From a virus, in the IMG/VR virus record IMGVR_UViG_3300001533_001818, positions 1 to 34,287 of that record: 34,287 bases of DNA; one strand, given 5' to 3'. The notes below the pieces were generated by a model. The model saw only the letters and a list, made by a program, of their open reading frames with translations. It did not search any database and was not told where the DNA came from. Position numbers and translations under genes: made by a program. Below, piece after piece: positions 1 through 7,603 of this stretch. Each line of letters begins with the position of its first letter. The stretch's first letter is position 1.

Positions 1-71
1 TTGTTTGCACCAATGGTGAAACCGCGTGGAGGATTGCTGCTCCTAATGCTATCAGTGGGAGCTGTCCGTAA
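1..71 (+). CDS. 3' end of an unrecognised gene cut by the window edge
   Basis: An open frame enters at the left edge (codons from position 3) and ends with TAA at 69-71. The last residues read NGETAWRIAAPNAISGSCP. The stop overlaps the ATG of the next gene as TAATG, the same coupling seen at 4211-4215 and 9142-9146, which supports a real gene end. Only about 22 residues are visible, so no family can be assigned. The next genes are virion-type, so a structural role is likely but is inference only. Confidence 0.5.
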   Translation, partial: VCTNGETAWRIAAPNAISGSCP

Positions 72-870
72 TGAGTTGGATAATCCCTATCATCGGGTGT
101 TGTTGTTCGCGTTTGGCAAATGTCTGGCGCGTGGACGAAACCACCGGTAAGGTGGTTATGTCCTGGCATAGCGGCATGGCACGTAGTTATGCCGTCGCAA
201 CAGACGGAATCAATTGCTGGATAGTAGGCGACCGCAACATCAATTGGGAAGGTGGCGACGGGTCAACTTATGCGTCGGTGTGGAAGCTGGATAGTGATGG
301 TAATGTCGTCTGGTCATGGGATAGTGGATCGTACACTTGGGGAGTGGCGACAGACGGGACCAATTGTTGGGCTGTAGGCAACCGCACCCAGAATTGGGAA
401 GGTGGCGACGGGTCAACTTATGCGTCGGTTTGGAAGCTAGATAGCAATGGAAACGTGGTATGGCACCACGATGCAATGGGTGATGTACGCTGTGTCGCAA
501 CTAGTGGGGGAAATTGTTGGATCGGCGCATATGGCTCAGTGTGGAAGTTGAATAGTGACGGCAATGTCGTCTGGTCATGGGATAGTAGGGATAGGATTTG
601 GGGAGTGGCGACAGACGGGACCAATTGTTGGGCTGTAGGCGACCGCACCCAGAATTGGGAAGGTGGCGACGGGTCAACTTATGCGTCGGTGTGGAAGCTG
701 GATAGTGATGGTAATGTCGTCTGGTCATGGGATAGTGGAATGGAAATGTCGTCTACTCATGGAACAGTGGTAGTAATGGTGAGGGCCGTGGTGTGGCCGT
801 CGATGGTGATAACGTGTGGTTTGTGGGTTACCATTCCGATGATTACGCAAAGAGTATTAATGTGTCGTGA
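71..870 (+). CDS. Beta-propeller repeat protein, interrupted by a frameshift near 740
   Basis: The protein is built from repeated blades with the pattern VWKLDSDGNVVWSWDSG followed by GVATDGTNCWAVG, typical of PQQ-like or WD-like beta-propellers with Trp and Gly at fixed places. Such proteins in phages are usually part of virion tips or host-binding structures; that role is inferred. The start is the ATG in the TAATG overlap at 69-73. The frame beginning at 71 encodes blades up to about 739, then turns to non-blade sequence. From 736 the frame one base back encodes another good blade (GNVVYSW, then NVWFVG) and ends with TGA at 868-870. Read without correction, the first frame runs on to 1114 and fuses with the next gene. 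The N-terminus contains IIGCCC, but a lipoprotein signal is not convincing. Confidence 0.7.
242..739 (+). repeat. Near-identical direct repeats inside the propeller gene
   Basis: The 87 bases at 242-328 recur without a mismatch at 653-739. A second block at 337-429 recurs at 598-690 with one difference (offset 261 bases). A 38-base core starting AATTGGGAAGG is present three times, at 242, 392 and 653. The repeats encode blades of the propeller. Such nucleotide identity, beyond what protein conservation needs, points to recent duplication or gene conversion. The end of the 87-base repeat at 739 coincides with the frameshift breakpoint of the gene. Confidence 0.9.
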
Positions 871-1114
871 CCCAAACACAAACCGTAATGGACGATTTGG
901 GCAGATCCGACATATCGGCCAAATCTGCCGGGCGTGTCAAGATCGGCTGAAACACCCGAATATATCTGAAGCTGAAGCAATCGTTATTGAAGATTGTGAT
1001 TTCATAAGACTTTCTTCGTGCCGTCGGCGTAGATTGATTAAGCAAGGTAAAGCCAGGTGCCCTTTGAATAGACCCATCTTTGAAGAACAGGTGGCCAACG
1101 ATGAAACGAAATGA
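860..1114 (+). CDS. Small cysteine-containing protein, 84 aa, unknown
   Basis: This frame starts at ATG 860, overlaps the propeller stop (868-870) by 11 bases and ends at 1114. It carries Cys23-x2-Cys26, then Cys46, Cys54 and Cys67, an arrangement that could bind a metal. The part around ISEAEAIVIEDCDFIRLSS is regular and protein-like, followed by an Arg-rich run (SCRRRRLIKQGKARCP). In the raw sequence this frame is joined to the propeller gene because of the frameshift there, so automatic annotation is likely to merge the two. I do not recognise the family well enough to give a function. It overlaps the next gene by 14 bases. Confidence 0.6.
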   Translation: MCRDPNTNRNGRFGQIRHIGQICRACQDRLKHPNISEAEAIVIEDCDFIRLSSCRRRRLIKQGKARCPLNRPIFEEQVANDETK

Positions 1115-1676
1115 AGCCTTTTTACGAATGGCGTTGTTGTTGACTGCCGTATCAGCGATTGGTTGTATGGGGCCATACGTAGAGCATCGGGTGGAACAAC
1201 GAAACGAGAAGACAGGTGAAATGGTTGTAGCTACGACCAAGATGCGTCCTCCCAAAGATGCGGATTTGCCTTCTAATTTGAACACAATTATTACGGAAAC
1301 AATGAAGTCGGATGGGAGTGTAGTCACAGAAACAAAAACCAATGCTGGCCTTTCGTCTGCTGGTCAACCTGATCCGGGCGTAGGAGCTTTGTGGATGCTG
1401 CCTTGGGCTGGCATTGTATTATTCTCCATTGGATTAATAGGTTGGGGATTGCATTTTAAGTACAGGAGTATCCCGTTGGGTTGGCAGCCGTTCGTTATCA
1501 TCGGTGGTCTAGTGCTATTCTTTGTGCCTAAGATGGTGTCAGAAGTTGGGGCTGTCTTGTCTTGGATTTTGGTTGGATTAGCAATAGCAACTATTATAGG
1601 ATTCATCTTTAGTTGGTGGCACAATCGACGTTCCTTCAAGAGTTTGTTAGGCTTGGAAAAAGAAGAAACGAAGTAG
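1101..1676 (+). CDS. Predicted membrane lipoprotein, 191 aa
   Basis: The start at ATG 1101 is chosen because AGGTGG lies just upstream; a longer TTG start at 1080 has no such site. The N-terminus is a signal sequence of the lipoprotein type: MKRNEAF, a hydrophobic stretch, then SAIGC as lipobox with the Cys as lipidation site. A polar segment of about 70 residues follows, then three hydrophobic helices (around VGALWMLPWAGIVLFSIGLI, PFVIIGGLVLFFVP and LSWILVGLAIATIIGFIF) and a basic tail. It lies between virion genes and next but one to an XhlA-like protein, so a role in lysis or envelope interaction is possible. I know no specific family for it. Confidence 0.75.
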   Translation: MKRNEAFLRMALLLTAVSAIGCMGPYVEHRVEQRNEKTGEMVVATTKMRPPKDADLPSNLNTIITETMKSDGSVVTETKTNAGLSSAGQPDPGVGALWMLPWAGIVLFSIGLIGWGLHFKYRSIPLGWQPFVIIGGLVLFFVPKMVSEVGAVLSWILVGLAIATIIGFIFSWWHNRRSFKSLLGLEKEETK

Positions 1677-1679
1677 GCC

Positions 1680-2255
1680 ATGGAAATTGTAACTGATTTT
1701 ACAGTGTCGTGGACGGCTTCGGACGAAATTACCATCAGTTGGGATGGTGGTGAATCGTCTAAGACTTGGATTTTGCTATTAGACGGGGAACAAAAAGCTG
1801 AAATTACGGGGTCAGGTTCTTTGTCTAAAAGTTTGAAATTGTTTTCTTTTCGCAATCATAGTTTGATGTTGTTATCCCATGATGGAACTGAAATCTTAAA
1901 TTATGAACTGATTCCGGCACCACTTATTCAGTCAGTAGTTACTTGGGTGGCTGTAGAAAAAGCCTATGAATACTTAATTGTGGAAACGGATGAAGACGGA
2001 AATGAATTCAACCTTTATGTAGAACGTGAACGAAAAGATGCTTTGGAAGTATATTCCTATACATGCCCGTCTTCTGGATGGGATTCTGTGTTAGACGTTC
2101 GTTCGTTTCAAGTATACGCTAGGAGCAGTTTCGGATTGAGTGCCATACCATCTTTTGTTCTAGCTAATACTGTGGGGCTTCCTCCACTTCCCCGCAAGAT
2201 TGAAAGTGCTGAGGGAAGTGATGGCTCTTTATCAATTACCATTTCTGTGAATTGA
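1680..2255 (+). CDS. Virion-type protein with Fn3-like domains, 191 aa
   Basis: The sequence alternates beta-strand-like segments. Its N-terminus has the shape of a fibronectin type III fold (DFTVSWTASDEITISWDGG), and a second similar domain begins around VVTWVAVEKAYEYLIVETDEDG. Fn3-like domains are common on phage tail proteins, where they help surface attachment; that function is inferred from context. The gene follows the lipoprotein gene after 3 bases and is followed by a closely spaced XhlA-like gene. There is no signal peptide or membrane segment. The specific role is unknown. Confidence 0.65.
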   Translation: MEIVTDFTVSWTASDEITISWDGGESSKTWILLLDGEQKAEITGSGSLSKSLKLFSFRNHSLMLLSHDGTEILNYELIPAPLIQSVVTWVAVEKAYEYLIVETDEDGNEFNLYVERERKDALEVYSYTCPSSGWDSVLDVRSFQVYARSSFGLSAIPSFVLANTVGLPPLPRKIESAEGSDGSLSITISVN

Positions 2256-2263
2256 GGAAGAAC

Positions 2264-2587
2264 ATGAGTGATGACAAGATGCGTCCTGATTGTGAAGGAC
2301 GGTTTAGTACCATAGAAGCTGAATTAAGTCATGGTAGCGAAAGATTTATCTTTATACAAAACCAATTGGAAGATATTCGATCTATCGTTAGTGGGAAAGG
2401 AAATGGTTCCCCTGGAATAAATGAGCAATTGCGATTTCTTCAACGAGAAATATCAGGAGTGAAGGAAGATGTTTCAGAATTGAAGAATCGCGGTTGGAAG
2501 CGTTGGGAAAAGGTAGCTGGTATTTTGTTAATCCTAATTGCTTTGGCTTCTTTAATTTCAAAATGGGTTCCTTATGCATCCGAGTGA
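2264..2587 (+). CDS. XhlA-like coiled coil with C-terminal membrane anchor
   Basis: The start at ATG 2264 follows GAGGAAG; an in-frame TTG at 2252 is less likely. The 107-residue protein has a helical, charged middle (around EGRFSTIEAELSHGSERF and INEQLRFLQREISGVKEDV) followed by basic residues and one hydrophobic helix near the end (KVAGILLILIALASLISKW). This layout, soluble coiled coil then one C-terminal TM helix, is that of haemolysin XhlA-type proteins, which assist holin-endolysin lysis in some phages. The neighbouring lipoprotein is the other lysis candidate. No endolysin is visible in the window. An alternative is a general virion-anchoring coiled coil. Confidence 0.65.
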   Translation: MSDDKMRPDCEGRFSTIEAELSHGSERFIFIQNQLEDIRSIVSGKGNGSPGINEQLRFLQREISGVKEDVSELKNRGWKRWEKVAGILLILIALASLISKWVPYASE

Positions 2588-3815
2588 TATAACATTTTGG
2601 TATCCTTCAGCGGACCTAAGCGCAGACGGAGATTCTTTGCCTCAGTTCACAGTGGAATCTGGTTCTACGACTCAGACAATTTCGTGGACAGATGCGAGTG
2701 GTAAAGATTGGTCCTATGCTATAGGTTTCTTTGATTCTCATACGGAGACAACACAGCTCCAAAACGTAGTGTTTTCAGTTTCATCTTCTACGGCTTCGGT
2801 CTTGTCGTTAGCTTCAATTCTACCTACAGCCCCTGCGGCTGGAGATACTTTTAGATTAGTAAGAGGTTTGAAGTTTCGTTCCAATGTTGAAATACCACTT
2901 ACTAAAGTAAATGGCCGATTGCCAGAGCTAGAAGGTGGCGTGGAGTTGTATGCTATTTCCGGTGTTTCTATCACTCGTGCTTATTCGGAATCAAATTTGT
3001 ATATCAAGTTTGATGCAAACGCCGAAACCTTAGCTATTTCTACGGACAATGACACCTATGGAAATGTCGTTAGTGTTTCGGATTCCCTAGGAGAATCCTT
3101 TCAACGAACTTTGGAAACAGGTGATGGTGAGTTTGTTGTTGTAAATGTAGAAACGGCTTCTTTGCCATCGGAAACAACAACCGAACTTTTGCTTGTTTCT
3201 TATTCCAACTTGTGTTGGTTGCCGTTGGTTTGGATAGATAGTTCAAATTCGGGGGACGTGCTTTGCTATAGTGTTATTCTACGAAACGACTCCTTGTTAA
3301 CAATAGCCGTTACATTGAGTGAATCTTCAGCTTCTCAGTCGTCTTCCGTTTCGGATTATGGAGATGATTATATAGACGTGGCGGATGGTTCTAATTTGCC
3401 GTATCGTGATTTTTGGTTGTATAGTGACTCAGAAGATATTCGATATATCACGCGTCGGACTGGCAATCGTTGTTACGTATTGGACGATGAAGAAACAAGC
3501 ACCCTACGTGGATATACTCAATTAGCTTTGTCTTCTTGGAATGGTTCCGACGTTTTTGTTTACCCCGATTATGATGTGTTGGTATATTCTCCGTCCAGCG
3601 GGTCAGAGTTTGACGAAATATCTATTATTGATGATTCATCTGACCCTTCTTTGGACAGTCCTTGTTGGACTTTGAATAGTGATGGAGTTACGTGGGATGG
3701 TCCAAGTATCAGTGGAATGGGATATCAAGATTTAAGGGCAATTGTTGTGCGACGTTTGCTGTTTTCAGATATGGAAGGAAATGAAGATATTAGTTTTGAT
3801 CTTTCCTTTGCTTGA
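2574..3815 (+). CDS. Virion-type structural protein, 413 aa
   Basis: The ATG at 2574 overlaps the preceding gene by 14 bases, which suggests translational coupling. The protein is rich in Ser, Thr, Asp and Val with many short beta segments, no signal peptide and no membrane helix. The start region (ITFWYPSADLSADGDSLP) and strings such as WTDASGKDWSYAIGFF resemble tail or baseplate components by composition, but I recognise no exact family. It lies in the virion block between the XhlA-like gene and a small gene that precedes the beta-helix protein. Calling it a structural protein rests on context and composition. Confidence 0.6.
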   Translation: MHPSDITFWYPSADLSADGDSLPQFTVESGSTTQTISWTDASGKDWSYAIGFFDSHTETTQLQNVVFSVSSSTASVLSLASILPTAPAAGDTFRLVRGLKFRSNVEIPLTKVNGRLPELEGGVELYAISGVSITRAYSESNLYIKFDANAETLAISTDNDTYGNVVSVSDSLGESFQRTLETGDGEFVVVNVETASLPSETTTELLLVSYSNLCWLPLVWIDSSNSGDVLCYSVILRNDSLLTIAVTLSESSASQSSSVSDYGDDYIDVADGSNLPYRDFWLYSDSEDIRYITRRTGNRCYVLDDEETSTLRGYTQLALSSWNGSDVFVYPDYDVLVYSPSSGSEFDEISIIDDSSDPSLDSPCWTLNSDGVTWDGPSISGMGYQDLRAIVVRRLLFSDMEGNEDISFDLSFA

Positions 3816-3829
3816 TAGGAGACAAGAAA

Positions 3830-4213
3830 ATGCGTGAATTCGTTAATCAGAATCTTTCGGCAATGACACCACTTACTCCTTTGAATCCGGATGAGCCTTG
3901 CCGATATGTTCGTTGTAATTTGGTTAACAGATTAGTCCACCCAGACAGTGAAATCGTAGAATGCAATATTAGCCAAAATCTGTTTGAGGCACGGGATGAG
4001 ACCGAATCTGATTTTATGGATGATAGAGGTTTTGCGAAACAAGGTGAGAAGTTGGTCGACAAAGGCTTGGGAAAGCTCACTGTTGATCGCAAGGCAGTAT
4101 CGCAAGCCTATTCAATAGGAGCAGGAGTTAAGGGGGAAATCACTGCCCAGCAGGTGGGGGCTGTACGAATGAAAATGGGGCTTAAGGAAGCTTCGTTGAT
4201 TGGAGACAAATAA
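3830..4213 (+). CDS. Unrecognised virion-region protein, 127 aa
   Basis: ATG 3830 is preceded by AGGAGA at the right distance; a TTG at 3812 would start before that site. The protein begins MREFVNQNLSAMTPLTPLNP and contains CRYVRCNLVNRLVHP, with Cys-x3-Cys, and a helical C-terminal part with repeated Gly (VDKGLGKL, IGAGVKGEITAQQVGA). It could be a small structural or assembly protein. Its stop overlaps the start of the beta-helix gene as TAATG, so the two are probably translated together. No function is assigned. Confidence 0.55.
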   Translation: MREFVNQNLSAMTPLTPLNPDEPCRYVRCNLVNRLVHPDSEIVECNISQNLFEARDETESDFMDDRGFAKQGEKLVDKGLGKLTVDRKAVSQAYSIGAGVKGEITAQQVGAVRMKMGLKEASLIGDK

Positions 4214-5541
4214 TGGCGGACACCTATTACATTGATATGTCGGCAGCCTACGTTCACAATGCCAATAGTGGTAAATCCCAAGGTGAATGTTGGAATGGTC
4301 CTGGGGGGTTTCAACGAGCTATTGAAAATGCTTCAGCGGGCGATACAATCTTGCTTCGGAATGGCTCAACTCCTGCCAATAATATTCCTGTGAGTCGTTT
4401 GTGGATGGTTGATTCTACTGTATCCTCAGTCGGCGATGTATTGGAGAATCTGGATACAGGCGCGACTGGCATCGTGGTGGCCGTTTATGACTTATACGGT
4501 TTGGTTATGGTTGAAGATGATGGGACGATGGATTGGAATAACGGTGATGAGTACACTGTCAATGGTAGTGGTTCTTATACTTTCAGCCTATTCCCATACA
4601 CCTGCGGTATTCAATTAGATGCTATGGGTGGATCTATGGAAGATGGAGATACCACGGATGGAAGAATAACAGTTCAAGGAGTTGCTTCTGATTGGAGCAC
4701 AGATGAACTAGCCTATTTGAACGGAAATAGTTTGGTTGACTATATCTTTACCACTGGGGACGACTTTGGGGATTATTGGTGCTTCAAGAATCTTTTAATG
4801 ATCAATGCTAGTTCATGTGGCTTTCAATTCGCAAATGCTGTTGCTGATAGCAAAGGTTGGGTATTAGAGAATGTCCATATTAAGAATTCTGGATACTATG
4901 CTGTTAATATGGGTTCTAGATTAACCCAATCTCTTTTCATCAACGTCTGGATCGAAGATTCGACGACAGAAGGTTTTCATTTTGTACCTACAAGTTCTCT
5001 GTTTGTTGGTTGCGTCTTTACAGGTAATGGGTCTTATGCAGCATATAAGCCTTCTAATTCAATGTTTGTTAATTGCCTTTTTCACAATAATAGTGGTCCA
5101 GCAATCTCCAATGGTATTAATACGTTCTGGGCTGTGATGAATAGTGTGTTGGATGGGAATGCAATTAACGTTCACTCTACATCTGCTCCCGTCTTGGCCT
5201 TTATGATGTTTAATCGTAATACCAATGCATCTGAGACGGGAGTATCTTGCAGTGCCGCATATCCTACGTTCTATGCCGATTACAATGCTTATTACAATAC
5301 TTCTCAGTTTTCCAATTTTACTCCTGGTGATAACTCTCATGGATCGGGCACCAACAACGATGACATGACGGAAGATGGATATATGGATAAAGCGAATGAT
5401 GATTTTTCGTTAAAGCCCGTTGCGATTGGGAGGGAGGTTGTTTGGGACCTTCCAGATAGTATCAATCAAATGGTTACGGCAATGGGATTACTGCCAGCAG
5501 AAATACGAGCAAGGGTTTTTGATAGTCCCTTTATCAAATAG
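4213..5541 (+). CDS. Parallel beta-helix protein, probable tailspike or receptor-binding protein
   Basis: The N-terminal segment (GGFQRAIENASAGDTILLRNG) is the typical entry of pectate-lyase-like right-handed beta-helix proteins, where an amphipathic helix caps the first coil. Downstream are repeated coil-like segments with Asn and small residues (NCLFHNNSGPAISNGINTF, AIN, NSVLDGN) up to about residue 400. In phages this fold is typical of tailspikes that bind or cut surface polysaccharides. No catalytic residues can be assigned by eye. The ATG is coupled to the previous stop as TAATG and GGAGA lies upstream. The 442-aa length is modest for a tailspike, so it could be a tail accessory protein instead. 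Confidence 0.7.
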   Translation: MADTYYIDMSAAYVHNANSGKSQGECWNGPGGFQRAIENASAGDTILLRNGSTPANNIPVSRLWMVDSTVSSVGDVLENLDTGATGIVVAVYDLYGLVMVEDDGTMDWNNGDEYTVNGSGSYTFSLFPYTCGIQLDAMGGSMEDGDTTDGRITVQGVASDWSTDELAYLNGNSLVDYIFTTGDDFGDYWCFKNLLMINASSCGFQFANAVADSKGWVLENVHIKNSGYYAVNMGSRLTQSLFINVWIEDSTTEGFHFVPTSSLFVGCVFTGNGSYAAYKPSNSMFVNCLFHNNSGPAISNGINTFWAVMNSVLDGNAINVHSTSAPVLAFMMFNRNTNASETGVSCSAAYPTFYADYNAYYNTSQFSNFTPGDNSHGSGTNNDDMTEDGYMDKANDDFSLKPVAIGREVVWDLPDSINQMVTAMGLLPAEIRARVFDSPFIK

Positions 5542-5550
5542 GAGACAGCG

Positions 5551-6096
5551 ATGTTTTTGAAACCAAATACGACGTTTCGTTGGGTGTTTCATACGTTTGA
5601 TAGTACAGGTACTCTGGCTGATGCTGATAGCACTCCTACTGTTTCCATTACGGTAGATGGGGTATCTGATGATTGGTCTGAATCAGTTAGCAAACTATCT
5701 ACGGGCACCTATTTGATCTCAGGAACCGTTCCCAATGATTTAGCAGCGGGTGAATGGGCTGTCGTTTCTGTCTCAGCAGAGGTCGATGGGTTGAGTGCCA
5801 CTAAGACTTGGAATTTCCTAATTGATACCAAACGGGTGTCTGATCTTCTAGATGTTTCCGCTGAGGACGTAGCAACTGAGTTGGGGTTTGATGATATTGA
5901 TTCTACGGAAACAGAAACGATTACCGCGTCCAATGCATTGGAAATCATCTTTGCGTTTTTAGCAGGCAACGCTACGTACGACAGTGACACCAATACGTGG
6001 ACGGTCTATGGACGTGATGGCACGACATCTCTGTTGACCATCCAGCCTAGCGAAACAACGCCAGGGACTCGTACGAACAGCGCCTTGCCTTCATAG
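5551..6096 (+). CDS. Tail-type protein with beta-sandwich domain, 181 aa
   Basis: AGGAGA precedes ATG 5551. The first 95 residues look like one beta-sandwich domain (TFRWVFHTFDSTGTLADAD, TYLISGTVPNDLAAGEWAVV). A linker with VSAEDVATELG follows. The C-terminal part (ALEIIFAFLAGNATYDSD then WTVYGRDGTTSLLTI) resembles a short motif found near the ends of several phage tail and baseplate proteins. The exact role is not known. It sits directly after the beta-helix gene and before the YWP-repeat protein, which suggests it is part of the same tail or host-contact complex. Confidence 0.6.
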   Translation: MFLKPNTTFRWVFHTFDSTGTLADADSTPTVSITVDGVSDDWSESVSKLSTGTYLISGTVPNDLAAGEWAVVSVSAEVDGLSATKTWNFLIDTKRVSDLLDVSAEDVATELGFDDIDSTETETITASNALEIIFAFLAGNATYDSDTNTWTVYGRDGTTSLLTIQPSETTPGTRTNSALPS

Positions 6097-6106
6097 GGAG
6101 TTTGAG

Positions 6107-6781
6107 ATGCTCTATTGGCCTGAGAACTATTGGCCCACGTATTATTGGCCTGCGATGCATTGGCCTGCCGGGTTTGATTTTCCATCAATTTCTATTCGGA
6201 CAACTAGGTTATTAAAGAGCATTTGGCGTGTGGTGTTGGAAGACGAAAATGGCGTTCAGTATGATCTAGGAAAGCAATCTATTGTAAGTGATTCAGCTAC
6301 GTTCTCAATCCCCCCTTCTGTTCCAGACGGCGCCTATACGATATTGGTTTATTCTAGGGGTGGTCTATGGAAAGAAGATGATTTACTAGCTGCCAGTCAA
6401 ATGTCCGTGACGATAGATCGAACATCGTCTGAAGCTATGTTAGTAAACACACCAAAACCTTTGAACTTGCGATACGAAATTGATGAAGGGCAATTGAAGC
6501 TTCTGTGGGAGTGTGCCGTGCCGGTGGGCACCAGTTCCGGTTTGGTCTCCGCTGGAATTTGGTTAACGCAATCAGTCCCTGATTTCAACACTGATCCGGA
6601 CGTCACGCTCCCACTTTTTTCTTTCAATTCTACGCATTCTTACTTCGTTCGTGTTCAAGAGTCAATTTCGTATGCTGGCGTGGCTTTGAAGTTCGGAGAA
6701 GGGAATTATGGAGAAGGTCAATATATAACAGTTCCGGACCGAAGTGCGGTGCGCCCATCGTTTACGGCTACTCAAGGTTAA
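6107..6781 (+). CDS. Virion-type protein with N-terminal YWP repeats, 224 aa
   Basis: The protein begins MLYWPENYWPTYYWPAMHWP: four aromatic-Trp-Pro units spaced five residues apart. After this comes a beta-rich region (SISIRTTRLLKSIWRVVLED, DGAYTILVYSRGG) and another with Fn3-like look (LNLRYEIDEGQLKLLWECA). Comparable YWP-type runs occur in small proteins of phage tail regions, but their function is not established to my knowledge. The stop at 6779-6781 lies directly before the hairpin terminator, so this is the last gene of the virion block. No signal peptide or membrane segment is seen. Confidence 0.6.
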   Translation: MLYWPENYWPTYYWPAMHWPAGFDFPSISIRTTRLLKSIWRVVLEDENGVQYDLGKQSIVSDSATFSIPPSVPDGAYTILVYSRGGLWKEDDLLAASQMSVTIDRTSSEAMLVNTPKPLNLRYEIDEGQLKLLWECAVPVGTSSGLVSAGIWLTQSVPDFNTDPDVTLPLFSFNSTHSYFVRVQESISYAGVALKFGEGNYGEGQYITVPDRSAVRPSFTATQG

Positions 6782-6828
6782 CGAAAACACCGTAGAAGCT
6801 TAGCAAACACACTTCTACGGTGTTTTCG
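6782..6828 (+). terminator. Strong hairpin terminator after the virion block
   Basis: A perfect 17-bp inverted repeat begins right after the stop codon: arm 6782-6798, loop 6799-6811, arm 6812-6828 (CTTCTACGGTGTTTTCG). The T run is inside the second arm and the A run inside the first, so the hairpin can serve both strands. It separates the virion block from the replication block. Confidence 0.8.
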
Positions 6829-7048
6829 CGCACTTCGATGGGTCTTTCCCCACGTTTGGACAATTCAATGGCTTATAAGCCCATCTAGGAAAAAATTATA
6901 AGCCTTTTATTTTTCTTCTTTACGTCCAGTTATTCGGTCGATATAGGAAAGGTTAGATTTATATCTGTCTTGAATCTATCGGGCGAAAATAAAGAAACGT
7001 ACGGCATTCGTACGTCGCTGTGGGTCTTTTCAAATCGGGAGAACGGGT
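6829..7048 (+). promoter_or_regulatory. Intergenic control region before the replication block
   Basis: This is the longest gap without a gene. It is AT-rich in the middle. It holds a 12-base palindrome GGCTTATAAGCC at 6870-6881, a second TTATAAGCC at 6896-6904, and an inverted repeat ACGTACG-GCATT-CGTACGT at 6997-7015, about 30 bases before the SD (GGGAGA) of the sigma-like gene. I find no convincing -35/-10 pair for the host sigma factor. Either the promoter is for a phage-specific sigma or it is too divergent to call. A role as origin region is possible but not shown. Confidence 0.45.
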
Positions 7049-7603
7049 ATGGGAAAACTACAGCAGCAGGCCATGTCTGAGACGTTGGGGGACACAACAG
7101 GAACGATTCATCAAGCCGTAAGAAATTTCTTGCGCCGGTACGGTAGGATGTTTGATATTACGTATGAAGAAGTTTTGTCAGTAGCCTACGAAGCTTGGGT
7201 GGAACTTTATCATTCTTACAATTCACATCGTGGTGTTCTTTTTAACAGTTACTTGACCCGCTATTTAAATTATCGGTTGCTCGATTATGCTCAAGAGCGG
7301 ATAAATCAACGGCGCCATGAGATCCAAGACGAATTCAATTTAGAGTGGGCTCAAAGTGAGGCAGAAGCACCGAACTTATTTTGGGAAATGTTTTACAAAA
7401 GTTTAGGACGTGATGCCAGGCGAGTCTGTCGACTGGTGTTAAATACTCCTTCTGAGTTGGCTTCAGTGATTAGACGAAAGGGAAATAGCAACGATAATAT
7501 TAGGTCCAGCGTCCGGGATTATTTGAGAACGAAAGGTTGGAAGCCGATTCGTATCACGTATGCTTTCATGGAGATTCAGCAAAGGTTAGAAAACGATGAG
7601 TGA
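7049..7603 (+). CDS. RNA polymerase sigma-factor-like protein, 184 aa
   Basis: The segment ITYEEVLSVAYEAWVELYHS followed by RGVLFNSYLTRYLNYRLLDY matches the layout of sigma-70 region 2: a DDLxQEG-like helix, then the FxxYxxxxxRxxLxD core that contacts core polymerase and the -10 element. The C-terminal third (LGRDARRVCRLVL, then SSVRDYLRTKGW) could be a reduced region 4. If so, the protein redirects host RNA polymerase to phage promoters. GGGAGA at 7038 supports ATG 7049; an ATG at 7073 lacks such a site. It is the first gene after the intergenic region and overlaps the helicase gene by 8 bases. Confidence 0.65.
   Translation: MGKLQQQAMSETLGDTTGTIHQAVRNFLRRYGRMFDITYEEVLSVAYEAWVELYHSYNSHRGVLFNSYLTRYLNYRLLDYAQERINQRRHEIQDEFNLEWAQSEAEAPNLFWEMFYKSLGRDARRVCRLVLNTPSELASVIRRKGNSNDNIRSSVRDYLRTKGWKPIRITYAFMEIQQRLENDE

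Noticed and set aside
242-739. Regularly repeated sequence that could be taken for a CRISPR-like or mobile repeat
   Set aside because: The repeats are in frame with propeller blades, are unevenly spaced and have no spacer structure; they are coding repeats.
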